Shown: positions 34,803-43,119, counted from the stretch's first letter. The stretch: 53,134 nucleotides of DNA from Nocardioidaceae bacterium (GCA_030655315.1 JAURVT010000019.1:1-53134); one strand, 5' to 3'. Translations and numbers: made by a program. Notes: generated by a model not told the origin, from the letters alone.

Positions 34803-35279
34803 TCAGGCCAGCTCGGCGATCTGCTTGATCGCGGCGATGGTGCGGGGTATCCCGTCCTGGGCCTGCCTGGTGCGATCGTCGATCTCGACCGCCGACCGGT
34901 CCCCGTACTTCTCCTCGAACATCGCCATCCCCTCCGGGAGGAACTCCCAGCTCTCGGTCAGCCGAGTGCCCGCGCCGTCCGAGTCGACCGTGAGGCCCCA
35001 CTTAACGAACTTGCCTCCCACGATCCAGGCGAACTCGCGGCCACGGTCGGCCACGAGGACCTGCGACCGCGTCTCCCAGGTCCGATCGGGGAGCTCGTTG
35101 CGTCCGGTGAACCAGGCGCCGACCTGGCCCGCCTCGGCCTCGTCGTCCCACCAGCACGATGTGCAGACGGGGCTCCACTCCCCCGTGTGGGTGACGTCAC
35201 TGACGAGGTCGTAGACCGACTCCGGCGTGGCGGCGACGGCGATGGACCCCTGAAGGGTGCGTGCCCGGAAAGCGGTCAT
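34803..35279 (-). CDS. SRPBCC / polyketide-cyclase-like START-fold protein
   Basis: A 158-residue single-domain protein with the SRPBCC pattern: GSIAVAATPESVYDLVSDVTHTGEWSPVCTSCWW, a W-x-x-R block and the C-terminal helix. Such domains form a hydrophobic cavity for lipids or aromatic compounds. Its ATG overlaps the stop of the DsbA-like gene (35276-35279), so the two are made together. Its ligand is not predictable; the shared operon suggests a small organic substrate or product of the reductase. Confidence 0.85.
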   Translation of the reverse strand: MTAFRARTLQGSIAVAATPESVYDLVSDVTHTGEWSPVCTSCWWDDEAEAGQVGAWFTGRNELPDRTWETRSQVLVADRGREFAWIVGGKFVKWGLTVDSDGAGTRLTESWEFLPEGMAMFEEKYGDRSAVEIDDRTRQAQDGIPRTIAAIKQIAELA

Positions 35280-36019
35280 CGGCGCTCACTCCTCAGCCGT
35301 CGACTGCCGCCGTGCCAGTCCTCCTGCTTGCCCACGGTGCCGGGCTGCACGCCGAATCCCACCAGCTGCGGCTGCTCGCGCAGGCTGCGCTTCATCTCGG
35401 CGAAGCCGGGGAACCGGGCCAGGGCCACCACGTGGTCCCACAGCTCGCCGGCGTCCTCGGGCTCGGGAAGCCGACTGATCACCGGGCCGAAGAACGCCAC
35501 TCCCTCGGGAGGCTCGAAGTGGATGATCGGCGTGCCGACGTCCTTGCCGGTCAGCCTGAGAGCCTCCTCGCCGTCAGCGCGGATCGCGGCGTCCCAGGAC
35601 TCGTCGTCGAGGGCATCGGCCAGGGTGATGGGCAGGCCCGCCTCGCGCAGGACAGGCTCGAGGAACTCCCGGGTACCGCGCCGTTCCCGGTTCTCGCCGT
35701 CCGTGACGTCGGAGGGTGGGGGCGTGTCGAAGATGTGGTGCCCGAGCCCTGCCTGCAAGACGTCGACCGCCTCCGGCCCGTGCTCGCCGCGTGCGCGGGC
35801 CGCCACCCTGAGCAGGCGCAGGCCCGCGGTGTGACCGGCTTCGTACTCCGGCGGGAAGTGGGCGTCGTAGTCGACGTCCGCGTTGATCAGCCGTAGGGAG
35901 ATGAACCGCCAGTCCACGGTGAGGCTCCGCTCGGCCTGGACCATCCGGATCCACTTGCTGGTCAACCAGCAGAACGGGCACACCGGGTCGAAGTAGAAGC
36001 GGATGTCGGTCGACGTCAT
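35276..36019 (-). CDS. DsbA-like mycothiol-dependent reductase (Rv2466c-like)
   Basis: A 247-residue thioredoxin-fold protein with active site CPFC (Cys14, Cys17), the opening FYFDPVCPFCWLTSKWI, and the cis-Pro region KDVGTPIIHF followed by GVAFFGPVISRLPEPEDAGELWDHVV. The order and wording match the mycobacterial mycothiol-dependent nitroreductase Rv2466c and its actinobacterial relatives. It is longer at the C-terminus by about 25 residues. TACGGT lies 6 bp before the ATG (leaderless pattern), and the SRPBCC gene is coupled downstream. It would reduce nitro or oxidised compounds with mycothiol; that function is inferred. Confidence 0.85.
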   Translation of the reverse strand: MTSTDIRFYFDPVCPFCWLTSKWIRMVQAERSLTVDWRFISLRLINADVDYDAHFPPEYEAGHTAGLRLLRVAARARGEHGPEAVDVLQAGLGHHIFDTPPPSDVTDGENRERRGTREFLEPVLREAGLPITLADALDDESWDAAIRADGEEALRLTGKDVGTPIIHFEPPEGVAFFGPVISRLPEPEDAGELWDHVVALARFPGFAEMKRSLREQPQLVGFGVQPGTVGKQEDWHGGSRRLRSERR

Positions 36020-36097
36020 GGTGCCACCGTAGGAGCCTGGCCCAGCACCGGCGACCGGGACGCCATGTCCGCACGCGTGTCGTGAGATGCGGACTCG

Positions 36098-36513
36098 TCA
36101 GGGCGTCTCCGGGACACGGCGGCCTGCGGCCGGCGGTGTGAAGAGGTTGACGAGGTTGCCGTCGGGGTCGCGCAGGAGAAGTGAGCGGTTGCCCCAGGGC
36201 ATCGTCGTCGGCCTCTGCACCACGGTCACCGAGGGGATCACGGCCTGGATGCGCTCGTGGTCGGCGTCGACGTCGTCGACGAGGAACTCCACGATGACCG
36301 CACGGTTGGCCGCGGCCTGCGCGACGTCGCCGCCGAAGAGCGCCAGTGTCGCGGTGCTCCCGATGGCCAGGGTGAACGCCGGCCACCGCAGCTCGGCGAA
36401 CTCGTCGTTCGCCCACGTCGCGTCGTACCGGTGACCGTCTCGTAGAAGCCGACCAGCCGCCCGATGTCGGCGGTGATGACGCGGATCGATGCCAGATGGG
36501 CGGTGGCGCTCAC
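36098..36513 (-). pseudogene. Glyoxalase/VOC gene with a single frameshift
   Basis: A GTG start at 36513 with GAGGAG upstream begins MSATAHLASIRVITADIGRLVGFYETVTG, a VOC opening, but the frame then leaves the family and stops at 36238. From 36427 the other frame continues the family: YDATWANDEFAELRWPAFTLAIG, then MPWGNRSLLLRDPDGNLVNLFTPP, ending at 36098. One base lost between 36427 and 36430 accounts for the break. The joined product would have about 139 residues, the normal size of a metal-dependent VOC enzyme. Either a recent pseudogene or a base-call error. Confidence 0.85.
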
Positions 36514-36766
36514 GGTTGCTCCTCAGGTGCGGTCCTGTCGATGTGCTGGCGACGATAGGACGACCCGCGGACACTTCTGTCCGCCACAGGTGGCACAGGT
36601 CGGCACCCCCCCGTCCGAGGACACGCGTGCGTCGGGCGACCCGCGCATCTGGAGGTGCTGGTGTCAGGTTCCCGCTGTGGTCACGCTCCGGGTGAGGGTC
36701 CTCGCCAGCCAGCACGGTGGGCACGATCGAGCCGGCAGCCGTCCAGGTGCGGTGCCGGCTGGAGCG

Positions 36767-37297
36767 TCAGTGGAAGATGAACCGGGTCGGTTCGAAGTCG
36801 TCCTCGGTGGGCAACGCGATCACCTTCGCGGGATGGATCTTCCAGGCCTGGAACGGTGGACCGCCCGAGGTCGGTGCCGCGTACGGTGCGTCGAGCTCCT
36901 CACCGACCACCTCCGTCGGCCAGTCGTAGACCTCGAGCATCGTCGCCGATGCCCGCTCGAGCTCCCCGTGCGCTCTCATTCGTCGTGCGGTGCCCTCGAC
37001 GGCGAGGTGGACGGTCCCCAGATCGATGGCCAGAGACACCTCCCCGTCGGCCTCGAGGTGGGAGGTCTTGACCGCCGATGCCTTCGTCGCGAACACGAAC
37101 GCCTCGCCGTCCCACGCCGCGAACAGGGGCCGGGTGTGGACACCGCCGTGGGGTCGGCGCACGCTCAGCCATGAGGTGCCCTCGCCGGTGACGAGTCGCT
37201 CCTCGATGTCTGCCCATGCTGCGATGCCCTCAGGATGTTGCCGGCTGTCGGTGCCGCGACCGTTCCGCGAGATCGGTTCTCTGCTCGGACTGGTCAT
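36767..37297 (-). CDS. Pyridoxamine 5'-phosphate oxidase-like (PNPOx/F420-type) protein
   Basis: A 176-residue split-barrel flavin-binding-type protein: WLSVRRPHGGVHTRPLFAAWDGEAFVFATKASAVKTSHLEADGEVSLAIDLGTVHLAVEGTARRM covers the core strands, and GPPFQAWKIHPAKVIALPTEDDFEPTRFIF the end. These folds bind FMN or deazaflavin F420; the cofactor cannot be told. ATG 37297. It is divergent from the hypothetical gene at 37497, with 199 bp between. Confidence 0.87.
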   Translation of the reverse strand: MTSPSREPISRNGRGTDSRQHPEGIAAWADIEERLVTGEGTSWLSVRRPHGGVHTRPLFAAWDGEAFVFATKASAVKTSHLEADGEVSLAIDLGTVHLAVEGTARRMRAHGELERASATMLEVYDWPTEVVGEELDAPYAAPTSGGPPFQAWKIHPAKVIALPTEDDFEPTRFIFH

Positions 37298-37496
37298 ACA
37301 GGTACCGACCGGGCCGCATCCCCTGACTCATCGGGGTGGTCGCAGGACGTCCCTCGGGACTGGGTCGTCGCGGGCACGAGTGGGAGGGATGTCGTCAGGG
37401 GGTGCCGCCGTGGTCACGCCCCGCGAGGCTTCTGGCGACAGACGGCGTTCGTCAGCAGGGTCTTGTCGTGAGGTCCGACGCGGCCGATGATGGTCC

Positions 37497-37907
37497 ATGG
37501 CTACTCGAACGATCGCCGACCCGCGTGCGCCTGGTGAGATCTTCACCGATCAGCGTGGCTCGTCGCGCTCGATGCGCGTGACGTGCCACCCCGAGCACGC
37601 GGTCGTCGTGCTGAGCCTGTGGTCCGACGACGGATCGGTGTCCACGTGCGTGTCGACCTTCCGGCTGTCGCTGGACCAGGTGCCTTCCCTGGTGCACCAG
37701 CTGACCACCGGGCTGGTGTCGATGGTCGGCTCGTCCCCGCCCGACGCGGCCGACTGCCAGGTGGCGGTCGCCTCCACGGCACCACCCGAAGCCGGCGGAG
37801 GCAAGCCCGCGGTATCCGGGACCCGGGCGCGGGTCGCAGCGTCGTTGAGCCGCGTCGCGGACCTCTGCGCGCGGGCCGGCGACCGGTTGGCCGACGGCGG
37901 CCGATGA
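37497..37907 (+). CDS. Conserved-type actinobacterial hypothetical protein
   Basis: A 136-residue protein. The first 80 residues (GEIFTDQRGSSRSMRVTCHPEH, VVVLSLWSDDGSVSTCVSTFRLSLDQVPSLVHQLTTGL) look like a small beta domain followed by a helix, a pattern seen in many uncharacterised actinobacterial proteins. The rest is Ala, Gly and Pro-rich. GATGAT 5 bp before the ATG may be a -10 box. I cannot name a function. The downstream VOC gene is 30 bp away on the same strand. Confidence 0.6.
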   Translation: MATRTIADPRAPGEIFTDQRGSSRSMRVTCHPEHAVVVLSLWSDDGSVSTCVSTFRLSLDQVPSLVHQLTTGLVSMVGSSPPDAADCQVAVASTAPPEAGGGKPAVSGTRARVAASLSRVADLCARAGDRLADGGR

Positions 37908-37937
37908 GTCCGCGACGCCGGGCTGGTCTGACCTGGC

Positions 37938-38288
37938 ATGAGTGATTCCCAGCTGTCCGTCTCGGCGGTCCTCGCCGCGCTCCCGTCGTCCGACCTCGGC
38001 CGGTCCGAGGCCTTCTACACGGCCTTGCTCGGCAAGCCGGTCGACGACCGGCCGATGCCGGTGCTCGCCCAGTGGCGGTGGGGTGACTTCGTGCTCCAGG
38101 TCGTCGAGGACGCCGGACGGGCCGGGGGCGGACTCCTGACCCTGTTGGTGCCCGACATGGCGGCTGCCGTTGCCGGCATCCGCGACCGAAGGCTTCCCGC
38201 GAGCTTCGACGCAGGCACGGTGGTCGCCCAGGTCGCCGTGCTGACCGATCCCGACGGCAACCAGATCACGCTCGTCGAGGCCCGCTGA
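37938..38288 (+). CDS. VOC (glyoxalase/bleomycin-resistance) family protein
   Basis: A 116-residue VOC protein: VLAALPSSDLGRSEAFYTALLGKPVDDRPMPVLAQWRWGDFVLQVVED at the start and the second half ending QVAVLTDPDGNQITLVEAR, with the usual beta-alpha-beta pair. Metal ligand positions are not clearly conserved, as in many small members. The complete reading frame contrasts with the broken VOC gene about 1.5 kb upstream. Confidence 0.85.
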   Translation: MSDSQLSVSAVLAALPSSDLGRSEAFYTALLGKPVDDRPMPVLAQWRWGDFVLQVVEDAGRAGGGLLTLLVPDMAAAVAGIRDRRLPASFDAGTVVAQVAVLTDPDGNQITLVEAR

Positions 38289-38846
38289 CCGATCTGCGTC
38301 AGCCAGGTAGTCGGGCGACGCCCTCGACGTCGGTCACACCAGGAGCGGTTGACGATGCCGTCCGGCGATCTCCGGCGGGACGAAGCCCGCGCGTCGGCGG
38401 TGCGTGCGGCAGCGGTGCCAGGCGACGTCGACGGCGACATCCGCGCCGAGGTCCAGGAGGCTCTCGAGCACGTCCATGGGACCAGGCGCGTGCGCGTCCT
38501 CGTGCCGGGTCGTCACAGCTGAGAGGCGCCCCACCCCGAACGGAGCTCCGGCGGAGGTGCCCGCTGCGGTCACGCTCCGTGTGGGGTCCCCACCGCGCCC
38601 GTGCTCCACGCGATCGTCAGGGGCGGGAAGGCCGACACGGCTGTGTCGTGGCCGTCGAGATGGGAGCGGACGGCGAGGCAGCCACTGCCAGTGACTCCCT
38701 CTGGCGCGTCACCTTCCGTTGCCTGAACCCATGACGACCGGTGACCCGTCCGCGAGCTCATCGGGTGCCGAGTCGTGCCCACCGGACCGCCGTCGACCGC
38801 ATGGCCCCGGGGACCGTCGTGGAACGACGAGGTCCGACCGACGAGA
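38289..38846. other. 558-bp stretch without a confident gene
   Basis: No frame here shows a recognisable protein. It holds a weak minus-strand small ORF (38334-38477) and a 55-codon plus-strand frame from ATG 38355 with AGGAG upstream. A 30-bp segment at 38560-38589 is nearly identical to 36671-36701, about 1.9 kb away. It may be decayed coding sequence. Confidence 0.6.
38334..38477 (-). CDS. Possible 47-residue small protein
   Basis: Minus-strand ATG at 38477, stop at 38334. The product MDVLESLLDLGADVAVDV... has a hydrophobic-acidic first half and a basic second half (WHRCRTHRRRAGF). About 41 of 47 third positions are G or C, as in real genes here. There is no ribosome site and an overlapping plus-strand frame competes with it, so this is a low-confidence call. 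Confidence 0.25.
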   Translation of the reverse strand: MDVLESLLDLGADVAVDVAWHRCRTHRRRAGFVPPEIAGRHRQPLLV

Positions 38847-39683
38847 TCAGCGCCCGGTCGTGGCGGCCAGCCTGCTGATCGCGGCGGCGAAGGCCTCGAC
38901 GAACGTCTCCTGGGCCTCGGCCGGCAGGCGGTCGAGGGACAGGTAGGGGTTGAGGTCCTCGAGCTCGACGAGCAGCAGGTCCCCGCCCCTGGTGCGGCAC
39001 GCGTCGACCCGTTGGATGCCGTGCGTGATCGTGTTCCAGTCGATGAAGCGCCGGGCGAAGGCCAGGTCGTCCTCGTCCGGCTCGTAGGGCACGAGCTCCC
39101 AGCGCCGCTCGGGGTCGGGCGCGTAGAGGGCGTGGACGAAGGCGTCGTCGACGTAGAAGAACGACACCTCGTGCAGGAAGTCGATCCGCGGTTGGACGAG
39201 CAGCCCGTCCCAGTCCAGGCCCGCCAGATCGTCTCGCGAGACGACCTGCAACCCGACGGAGTCCGCGCCGAGCTCGGGCTTGGCCACGTAGCTGTGGACG
39301 GCGGGCAGCCGGTCGACGTCGTCGAGGCGCTCGATGGTGGGGATGACGGGGAAGTCCTGGGCGAAGAGGTCGAGCAGGTACTGCTTGCCGCGCATGTCCG
39401 CCCGGCCGGTGAGCTCGTTGTAGACCCGGGCACCGGCTGCGACGGCGCGCGCGCAGAAGTCCGCGTGGGCGGCCTGACGGTGGATGACGGGGCCCATGTT
39501 GCGGACCACGACGACGTCGAAGGACGACATGAGGGCGGCCGCGTCGTCGGGGTGGCACGTCGCCAGGTCGAAGCGGTGCCGGAGGCGGGACGTGAGGACG
39601 ATGTCCTCGTCGCAGTACCGACGTCCCCGGGCCTGGTAGGCCAGATCGGTGACGTAGAGGACGCGAGGCCTGGTCTCGGACAC
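38847..39683 (-). CDS. Orphan ATP-grasp enzyme
   Basis: A 278-residue protein with the layout of an ATP-grasp ligase: an N-terminal alpha/beta domain (RVLYVTDLAYQ...DVVVVRNMG), nucleotide-binding lysines in NELTGRADMRGKQYL and YVAKPELGADSVGLQVV, and acid residues for metal binding in LLLVELEDLNPYLSLD. It resembles the RimK/glutathione-synthetase-like group, which joins a carboxylate to an amine. No precursor peptide or partner enzyme sits next to it. GTG 39683 has AGGAG upstream. The reaction is unknown; the fold assignment is inference from motif order. Confidence 0.7.
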   Translation of the reverse strand: MSETRPRVLYVTDLAYQARGRRYCDEDIVLTSRLRHRFDLATCHPDDAAALMSSFDVVVVRNMGPVIHRQAAHADFCARAVAAGARVYNELTGRADMRGKQYLLDLFAQDFPVIPTIERLDDVDRLPAVHSYVAKPELGADSVGLQVVSRDDLAGLDWDGLLVQPRIDFLHEVSFFYVDDAFVHALYAPDPERRWELVPYEPDEDDLAFARRFIDWNTITHGIQRVDACRTRGGDLLLVELEDLNPYLSLDRLPAEAQETFVEAFAAAISRLAATTGR

Positions 39684-39818
39684 GAAGATCTCCTGCGAGT
39701 GGACGCACCGGCCGAGCCATCATCGCGCACACCGGCCGGCGGGGCCGTGTCGCCCGGGCACGTGCCGCAGGCGCGGTCATCAAGACAGGAGGAGGCGCGA
39801 GGGCTGGTCCGGCGACGG

Positions 39819-40499
39819 TCAGAAGTCGATGCGGCCGCGGCGGTCGTGGAGCTCGCCGGTGGGGCCGCCCGGGCCGAGGGTCGCGAGGGCCACGGTGGCG
39901 TCGGTGCCCTCGGTGACCGTCTGGTGGCCGCCGTGGGCGTTGAAGTCGGTGGCGGTGTACCCGGGGTCCGAGGCGTTGACGCGCATCTCGGGGAGGTTCT
40001 TGGCGTACTGGACGGTCAGCGTGATGACGGCCGCCTTCGACGCCGCGTAGGGGACGGCCCGGACCGGGTGCTCGTCGTGGGCCGGGTCGAGCAGGTAGCG
40101 CGGCCACCCCACGCCCGAGGCGACGTTGACGACGACCGCGGCGTCCGAGCGTCGCAGCAGGGGGAGCGCGGCCTGGGTGACGCGCACGACGCCGACGACG
40201 TTGGTGTCGAGCACGGTCGCCATCGCGTCGGCGTCGAGGTCGTCGACCCCGAAGGAGCTGCCGAGGACGCCGGCGTTGTTGACGAGGACGTCGAGCCCGG
40301 GCAGCCCGGCCACGGTGGCCGCGACGGAGTCGGGGTCGGTGACGTCGAGCTGCACGGGGTGGGCGCCGAGCTCGCGGACGGCGTCCGCCGAGGCGAGGTC
40401 GCGCATCCCGGCGTGGACGGTGTGGCCGGCCTCGATGAGCCGGCGGGTGGTCTCCAGCCCGAGGCCGCGGTTGGCCCCGGTGATCAGTGTCGTGGTCAT
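39819..40499 (-). CDS. Short-chain dehydrogenase/reductase
   Basis: A 226-residue classical SDR with TTLITGANRGLGLETTRRL (cofactor loop), the NNAGVLG motif, a serine in VVNVASGVGWP and the catalytic YAASKAAVI. It uses NAD(P)H on an unknown carbonyl compound. GGTGGAG precedes the ATG. It reads divergently from the XRE regulator, whose helix-turn-helix protein commonly controls such a neighbouring SDR gene in actinobacteria; the 86-bp gap holds both promoters. Confidence 0.9.
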   Translation of the reverse strand: MTTTLITGANRGLGLETTRRLIEAGHTVHAGMRDLASADAVRELGAHPVQLDVTDPDSVAATVAGLPGLDVLVNNAGVLGSSFGVDDLDADAMATVLDTNVVGVVRVTQAALPLLRRSDAAVVVNVASGVGWPRYLLDPAHDEHPVRAVPYAASKAAVITLTVQYAKNLPEMRVNASDPGYTATDFNAHGGHQTVTEGTDATVALATLGPGGPTGELHDRRGRIDF

Positions 40500-40585
40500 G
40501 GCTCCACCCTGAGGTCGCCGGCCACGGCGAGGGTAGGCCCCGTCAGTACCAGGCTGGATCGTCGCGGTGACGGCATGCTGGTGGC

Positions 40586-41434
40586 ATGCAGGAGCTCGCC
40601 GAGGTGCTGAGGTCGTGGCGGGACCGGCTCTCCCCCGCGGAGGTCGGGCTGCCCCCCGGCCCGGCGCGACGCGCCCCCGGCCTGCGTCGCGAGGAGCTGG
40701 CCGGCCTGGCCGGCGTCAGCGTGGAGTACCTGGTGCGGCTCGAGCAGGGACGGGCCCGTCACCCGTCCCCGTCGCTGCTGGCCGCGCTGGCGCGAGCGCT
40801 GCGCCTGACCGACGGCGAGCGCGACCACCTCTACCTCACGGCCGGCGTCGCACCACCCGCGGCCGGCACGGTCTCCCACCACGTCGGGCCCGGGGTGCAG
40901 CGCGTGCTCGACCGGCTCCGGGACGTGCCGATGGCGGTGTTCTCCGCGGCCAGGGACCTCGTGTGGTGGAACCCGATGTGGGCGGCGCTGACCGGCGACC
41001 CGTCGACGCACCAGGGCCTCGAGCGCAACGTCGCCTGGCGCCACTTCACCGAGGCGCCTGGCCTCGTCGCCTACGACGCCGCGCACGCCGAGGAGTTCTC
41101 GGACGACCTCGCGGCCGACCTGCGCGAGGCCGTCGGCCGCTACCCCGACGACCACGCCCTGCGGACGCTCGTCACGCGGCTGCGGGACGCCTCGGACGAC
41201 TTCGACCGGCGGTGGCGCCGCGCCCACGTCGCCCGCCACCGGTCGAGCACCAAGACGGTGACGACGACCCGCGTCGGACCCATCGCGATCGACTGCGACG
41301 TCCTCACCGCACCGGGCACCGACCTGCGCATCGTCGTCTACACCGTGGCACCGGGTTCCGAGGACGAGTCCAGGCTGGACCTGCTGAGGGTCACCGGCGC
41401 GCAGGGCCTCACCGGGTACGCCGCCCGGCCCTGA
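40586..41434 (+). CDS. XRE-family regulator with MmyB-like ligand-binding domain
   Basis: A 282-residue protein: an N-terminal Cro/C1-type helix-turn-helix (about 5-75; PGLRREELAGLAGVSVEYLVRLEQGR) and a C-terminal MmyB-like domain (about 100-275; MAVFSAARDLVWWNPMWAALTGDP, NVAWRHF). MmyB-type domains may bind fatty-acid-like ligands. It probably represses or activates the divergent SDR gene. The protein is complete and of family length. Confidence 0.92.
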   Translation: MQELAEVLRSWRDRLSPAEVGLPPGPARRAPGLRREELAGLAGVSVEYLVRLEQGRARHPSPSLLAALARALRLTDGERDHLYLTAGVAPPAAGTVSHHVGPGVQRVLDRLRDVPMAVFSAARDLVWWNPMWAALTGDPSTHQGLERNVAWRHFTEAPGLVAYDAAHAEEFSDDLAADLREAVGRYPDDHALRTLVTRLRDASDDFDRRWRRAHVARHRSSTKTVTTTRVGPIAIDCDVLTAPGTDLRIVVYTVAPGSEDESRLDLLRVTGAQGLTGYAARP

Positions 41435-41461
41435 CCGGGGCTGTCCGACCCCGTCGGCGGG

Positions 41462-42178
41462 CTAACGGGCGGGCGGGTCGGCGGTGATGCGGTCGAGCCA
41501 GTCGGCCAGCAACGCGCGCTCGGCGGGGCTCAGGGACGCGACCTCGCCGAGGCCGGCGCGGAGCGTCACCGCCGCCGTCGACGGGCCACCGGCCGCGACG
41601 GCCGGGGCGTCGGTGAGGATCGTGCGGGCCAGCGCGTCGTAGACCGACGCGACGAGGTCGAGGTCGCGCTCGTCCGGCGGAGACGCCAGCAGCGTCAGGA
41701 CGACGCCCGTGCCGGCCGCGTGGATCATCGCGACGGCGCGGCCCTCGGCGACCGCCAGCCGACCGACGGACGCGACCCGGTGCACGCGCTCGCGCAGGAC
41801 CCGCATCCCGGCCTCCCCCGCCGCGGACGTGGCGGCGCGCGCCGGGTCGGCGAGCAGCATCGCCACGGCGGGGTTGGCCAGACCGAAGTCGACGTGGGTC
41901 CGCCAGCTGGCGGCGAGCTCGTCGACCGGGTCCTCGGAGTGCGCACCGGCGACCTTGGTCCCGACGTAGGTGGCCAGGACGTGCTCGGCCACCGCGTCGA
42001 GCAGCCCGTCCTTGTCGCCGAACAGGCGGTAGATCGTCGGCGGCTGCACCCCCGCGGCGACGGCCACGGCCCGGGTGGTGACGGCTGCCGGGCCGCCGCC
42101 GCGGAGCAGCGACGCCGCCGCCTCCACGATCGCCACCTGGGTCCGGCCGCGTCCGACGTTCTCGTCCACCTCGGTCAT
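41462..42178 (-). CDS. TetR-family transcriptional regulator
   Basis: A 238-residue regulator with an N-terminal TetR helix-turn-helix (AAASLLRGGGPAAVTTRAVAVAAGVQPPTIYRLFGDKDGLL) and a helical ligand-binding part. The start ATG 42178 has TATCGT 6 bp upstream (42185-42190, minus strand), predicting a leaderless message. The 28-bp palindrome at 42183-42210 overlaps that box, so the gene should be autoregulated and also control the divergent NmrA-type gene. Its C-terminal end is convergent with the XRE gene. Confidence 0.9.
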   Translation of the reverse strand: MTEVDENVGRGRTQVAIVEAAASLLRGGGPAAVTTRAVAVAAGVQPPTIYRLFGDKDGLLDAVAEHVLATYVGTKVAGAHSEDPVDELAASWRTHVDFGLANPAVAMLLADPARAATSAAGEAGMRVLRERVHRVASVGRLAVAEGRAVAMIHAAGTGVVLTLLASPPDERDLDLVASVYDALARTILTDAPAVAAGGPSTAAVTLRAGLGEVASLSPAERALLADWLDRITADPPAR

Positions 42179-42182
42179 GGTC

Positions 42183-42210
42183 CAACGATAACGCACTGGT
42201 GTTGCCGTCG
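42183..42210. promoter_or_regulatory. Predicted TetR operator
   Basis: A 28-bp imperfect palindrome with half-site pattern C-x-ACG-xx-AAC-x-C and its complement lies in the 86-bp divergent gap of the tetR and NmrA-like genes and covers the predicted -10 box of tetR. Confidence 0.6.
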
Positions 42211-42264
42211 ATAATTCGGTGCTAACGTCAAGAGCGTTCCCATGGAAACACGAGAGGACCTCCC

Positions 42265-43119
42265 ATGATCGTCATCACCGGTGCCACCGGCCAGCTCGGC
42301 TCCCGGATCGTCCAGCACCTCCTGGCCCGCGTCCCGGCCGACCAGGTCGGCGTGAGCGTCCGCGACGTGGATCGTGCGGCCGACCTCGCGGCCCGCGGGG
42401 TCCGGGTACGGCGGGCCGACTTCGCCGACCCCGCGACCCTGGCCGACGCCTTCGAGGACGCGACGCAGGTGCTGCTCGTCTCGAGCGACCGGCTGGGCGA
42501 GGAGGGCGTGCGACTGCACCGCGCGGCGGCCGACGCCGCTCGCGACGCCGGCGCCGACCGCGTGCTCTACACCAGCCACCAGGGCGCCTCCGCGAGCTCG
42601 GTGTTCGCGCCGATGCCCGACCACGCCGCCACCGAGGAGCACCTGCGCACCCTGGGCGTCGCGACCACGTCGCTGCGCAACGGGTTCTACGCGAGCACGG
42701 TGCCGCGGATGCTCGGCGGCGCGCTCGAGACCGGCGAGCTGCGTGTCCCCGCGGACGGGCCCGTCTCGTGGACGACGCACGACGACCTGGCCGAGGCGAC
42801 CGCCGCGATCCTCACCGACGGGACGGAGCTCGACGGCCCCACCCCGCCGCTGACGGCCCCCGACGCGCACGACTTCTCCGACGTCGCCCGGGTGCTCTCC
42901 GAGCTGTCCGGCCGCTCCGTGCGTCGGGTCGTGGTGGACGACGAGGAGTGGGTGCAGGGCCTGGTGGGCCGCGGCGTCCCCGGGGAGCAGGCCGAGATGC
43001 TGCTCCAGCTCTTCTGGGCCTCGCGCCGCGGCGAGTTCGCCGCCACCGACCCGGCGCTGGAGAAGCTGGTCGGACGACCCGCGGCGTCGATCCGCGACGT
43101 CCTGGCCGCTGCCGTCTAG
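42265..43119 (+). CDS. NmrA-like NAD(P)-binding oxidoreductase
   Basis: A 284-residue atypical SDR: MIVITGATGQLGSRIVQHLL (GxxGxxG), VRVRRADFADPATLADAF, and DRVLYTSHQGAS, with no YxxxK catalytic pair. This group (NmrA/QOR2-like) includes quinone oxidoreductases and redox sensors. The ATG follows GAGAGGACC. It reads away from tetR and shares the operator region with it. Its TAG stop overlaps the stop of the convergent GNAT gene within a CTAG palindrome (43116-43119). Confidence 0.88.
   Translation: MIVITGATGQLGSRIVQHLLARVPADQVGVSVRDVDRAADLAARGVRVRRADFADPATLADAFEDATQVLLVSSDRLGEEGVRLHRAAADAARDAGADRVLYTSHQGASASSVFAPMPDHAATEEHLRTLGVATTSLRNGFYASTVPRMLGGALETGELRVPADGPVSWTTHDDLAEATAAILTDGTELDGPTPPLTAPDAHDFSDVARVLSELSGRSVRRVVVDDEEWVQGLVGRGVPGEQAEMLLQLFWASRRGEFAATDPALEKLVGRPAASIRDVLAAAV

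Noticed and set aside
38355-38522. 55-codon plus-strand ORF with AGGAG upstream
   Set aside because: Alternate frame to the minus-strand small ORF, weaker codon bias and no recognisable product; evidence too thin for a gene call.
33104-38846. Integrated element bounded by tRNA-Thr
   Set aside because: No integrase, and the tRNA 3' end is not repeated within the window; kept only as a low-interest finding.
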